A DNA stretch of 7,072 bases from Acidobacteriota bacterium. GTDB taxonomy: Bacteria; Acidobacteriota; Polarisedimenticolia; Gp22-AA2. The position numbers and the translations under genes were made by a program. Within the stretch, counting starts at the first letter, position 1, and each line of letters opens with the position of its first letter. The notes under the pieces were generated by a model that saw only the letters and a program-made list of their open reading frames with translations, did not search any database and had not been told where the DNA came from. Positions 6,074 to 7,072 of this stretch are shown piece by piece. Location of the stretch: positions 1 to 7,072 of the forward strand of contig JACOUZ010000232.1 in NCBI GenBank assembly GCA_016177515.1, given 5' to 3'.

Positions 6074-6445
6074 ATGGGCGTCATCGGCCAGGAAATCGAC
6101 AAGATTCGGGCGCGCGAAAAGCGCCATGCGCGCGTGCGGGCCCGCGTCTCGGGCGATGCCTCCAGGCCGCGCCTGTGCATCTTCCGCAGCCTGAATCACC
6201 TCTACGCGAACGCCATCGACGACGCGCAGGGAGTGACCCTGGCCTCCGCCTCGACCCTCGAGCTCCGCGGGCCGGGGGCGAGGACGGGGAACGTGGCCGC
6301 CGCGAAGAAGGTCGGCGAGCTCATCGCCGCCCGGCTGAAGGAGAAAGGCCTGGAGCGGATCGTGTTCGACCGCGGCGGGTACCTGTACCACGGCCGCGTC
6401 AAGGCGGTGGCGGACGGGGCGCGCGCCGCCGGGCTCAAATTCTAA
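6074..6445 (+). CDS. rplR: 50S ribosomal protein L18 (uL18)
   Basis: Complete 123-residue L18, near the usual 117-122. It shows the basic N-terminal part RAREKRHARVRARVSG, then SRPRLCIFRSLNHLYANAID (30-49), GNVAAAKKVGELIAARLKEK (72-91), and the ending FDRGGYLYHGRVKA (98-111) with ADGARAAGLKF. L18 binds 5S rRNA with L5 and helps build the central protuberance. Its ATG follows the rplF TAG with no gap (TAGATG), and no strong Shine-Dalgarno site is visible, so translation probably depends on ribosomes finishing rplF. It ends with TAA, after which a small hairpin lies before rpsE. Confidence 0.97.
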   Translation: MGVIGQEIDKIRAREKRHARVRARVSGDASRPRLCIFRSLNHLYANAIDDAQGVTLASASTLELRGPGARTGNVAAAKKVGELIAARLKEKGLERIVFDRGGYLYHGRVKAVADGARAAGLKF

Positions 6446-6447
6446 AA

Positions 6448-6465
6448 GGGACCCGCGAGGGGCCC
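6448..6465 (+). other. Short GNRA-capped hairpin between rplR and rpsE
   Basis: GGGACCC (6448-6454) can pair with GGGGCCC (6459-6465) around a GCGA loop (6455-6458). This makes six G-C pairs with one internal A-G mismatch, capped by a GNRA-type tetraloop. No T run follows, so it is not an intrinsic terminator. It fills most of the 34-base gap, and AGAGG at 6469-6473, the likely rpsE ribosome binding site, lies just 3' of it. A role in mRNA processing or translation is possible. In DNA this G+C rich, a chance hairpin is also possible. Confidence 0.45.
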
Positions 6466-6479
6466 GGCAGAGGCAAAGA

Positions 6480-7007
6480 GTGCCAAGGATCAAACCAGAC
6501 TCGCTCGAGCTGAAGGACAGGGTGGTCCACATCAACCGCGTGACCAAAGTCGTGAAGGGCGGCAAGAACTTCCGCTTCTCGGCCCTGGTGGTGGTGGGCG
6601 ACGGAAGGGGCCACGTCGGCTACGGTTCGGGCAAGGCGAAGGAGGTCCCGCAGGCGATCGCCAAGGGGATCGAGCGGGCCAAGCGGAACCTGATCAAGAT
6701 CCCGCTGAAGGGGAGCACCATTCCTCACCCGGTCCTCGGGATCTTCGGCGCCGGGCAGGTCCTGCTCAAGCCCGCTTCCCCCGGCACGGGGGTCATCGCG
6801 GGCGGAGCCGTGCGGGCGGTCGTGGAGGCGGCCGGGGTGCAGGACGTCCTGACCAAGTCGCTCGGCACCGCGAATCCCCACAATGTCGTGAAGGCCACCT
6901 TCGAGGGATTGCTGAAGCTCAGGGACCCCGAAAACCACCGGCGGCGCCGCGCAGAGGAGGAGCCGGTGCAGGCCGCCCCCGCCAGGACGGAGAGCGTCGA
7001 TGCCTAG
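6480..7007 (+). CDS. rpsE: 30S ribosomal protein S5 (uS5)
   Basis: Complete 175-residue S5, within the normal range of 160-220. The N-terminal double-stranded RNA-binding-like domain has VVHINRVTKVVKGGKNFRFS (15-34) and VGDGRGHVGYGSGKAKEVPQ (39-58). The C-terminal domain has GTGVIAGGAVRAVVEAAGV (102-120), KSLGTANPHNVVKATFEGL (126-144). S5 lies at the mRNA entry side of the 30S and affects decoding accuracy; the spectinomycin-related loop KVVKGG is unaltered in general form. The GTG 6480 start is supported by AGAGG at 6469-6473, six bases upstream, and by the usual R-I-x-P N-terminus. The last 24 residues (NHRRRRAEEE to SVDA) are a charged low-complexity tail. Its end overlaps the next gene by eight bases. 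Confidence 0.97.
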   Translation: MPRIKPDSLELKDRVVHINRVTKVVKGGKNFRFSALVVVGDGRGHVGYGSGKAKEVPQAIAKGIERAKRNLIKIPLKGSTIPHPVLGIFGAGQVLLKPASPGTGVIAGGAVRAVVEAAGVQDVLTKSLGTANPHNVVKATFEGLLKLRDPENHRRRRAEEEPVQAAPARTESVDA

Positions 7008-7072
7008 CGCCAGGAAGCCGGGCGGGGCGCTCCCGAAGAAGTCGCGGCCGGCGCGCGCCGCCGCCGCGAAGA
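7000..7072 (+). CDS. rpmD: Probable 50S ribosomal protein L30 (uL30), N-terminal part
   Basis: An open frame begins at ATG 7000, overlapping the rpsE stop (TAG 7005-7007) by eight bases, and runs off the window end with 24 codons visible. The visible residues are MPSARKPGGALPKKSRPARA followed by AAAK, a basic, low-complexity stretch. No L30 domain residues are reached, so the assignment rests on position: in this supercluster rpmD normally follows rpsE directly. If correct, the protein has an N-terminal extension ahead of the usual short core of about 60 residues, which normally starts almost at once. The purine-rich CGGAGAG at 6988-6994 could serve as ribosome binding site. Alternatives are a start further downstream or a different gene. 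Confidence 0.6.
   Translation, partial: MPSARKPGGALPKKSRPARAAAAK

Noticed and set aside
5519..6565. 348-codon open frame on the - strand
   Set aside because: It is antisense to rplF, rplR and the start of rpsE and shows no recognisable domain; shadow of codon bias.

Overview
The window is a continuous stretch of a bacterial ribosomal protein supercluster, the joined S10 and spc operons, read entirely on the + strand. It holds 17 genes: the 3' end of rplW (uL23), 15 complete genes, and the first 24 codons of a probable rpmD (uL30). The order is rplW, rplB, rpsS, rplV, rpsC, rplP, rpmC, rpsQ, rplN, rplX, rplE, rpsZ/rpsN, rpsH, rplF, rplR, rpsE, rpmD. This is the canonical bacterial order with no insertion, inversion or missing member. 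I see no RNA gene, mobile element, CRISPR array, clear promoter or intrinsic terminator.

The DNA is strongly G+C rich, third codon positions are mostly G or C, and many long shadow ORFs result on both strands. The proteins are bacterial in type. S14 is the short zinc-binding form (61 residues), and L24 carries a C-terminal four-cysteine knuckle. L22 has the variant motifs RYLGTSAQKARLV and RIQPAPMGRAF. From memory of family patterns these suggest Acidobacteriota or a neighbouring high-GC, non-actinobacterial phylum. That assignment is tentative and needs a tree.

Layout: positions 1-3523 are the distal S10 operon (L23, L2, S19, L22, S3, L16, L29, S17). Positions 3524-3571 are a 48-base spacer where some bacteria place the spc promoter; no recognisable promoter is present. 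Positions 3572-7072 are the spc part (L14, L24, L5, S14, S8, L6, L18, S5, start of L30). Most gaps are 0-25 bases. rpmC/rpsQ overlap by 1 base, rpsE/rpmD overlap by 8 bases, and rplF/rplR abut as TAG-ATG. All this fits one polycistronic, translationally coupled transcript. Three genes start with GTG (rplV, rpsC, rpsE).

The genes together supply structural proteins of both subunits. L2, L14 and L16 serve the peptidyl transferase and intersubunit region. L22, L23, L24 and L29 surround the exit tunnel. L5 and L18 bind 5S rRNA. S3, S14 and S19 form the 30S head, S5 and S8 sit in the body, and S17 binds early in 30S assembly.

I do not see a novel biological system here. The unusual points are low-complexity Ala/Gly/Pro/Lys/Arg extensions on S19 and L22, with smaller ones on L6, S5 and L30. 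Further points are a leucine replacing the second His of the L2 HPHGGG motif, variant residues in the L22 tunnel hairpin, and a compact GNRA-type hairpin between rplR and rpsE.
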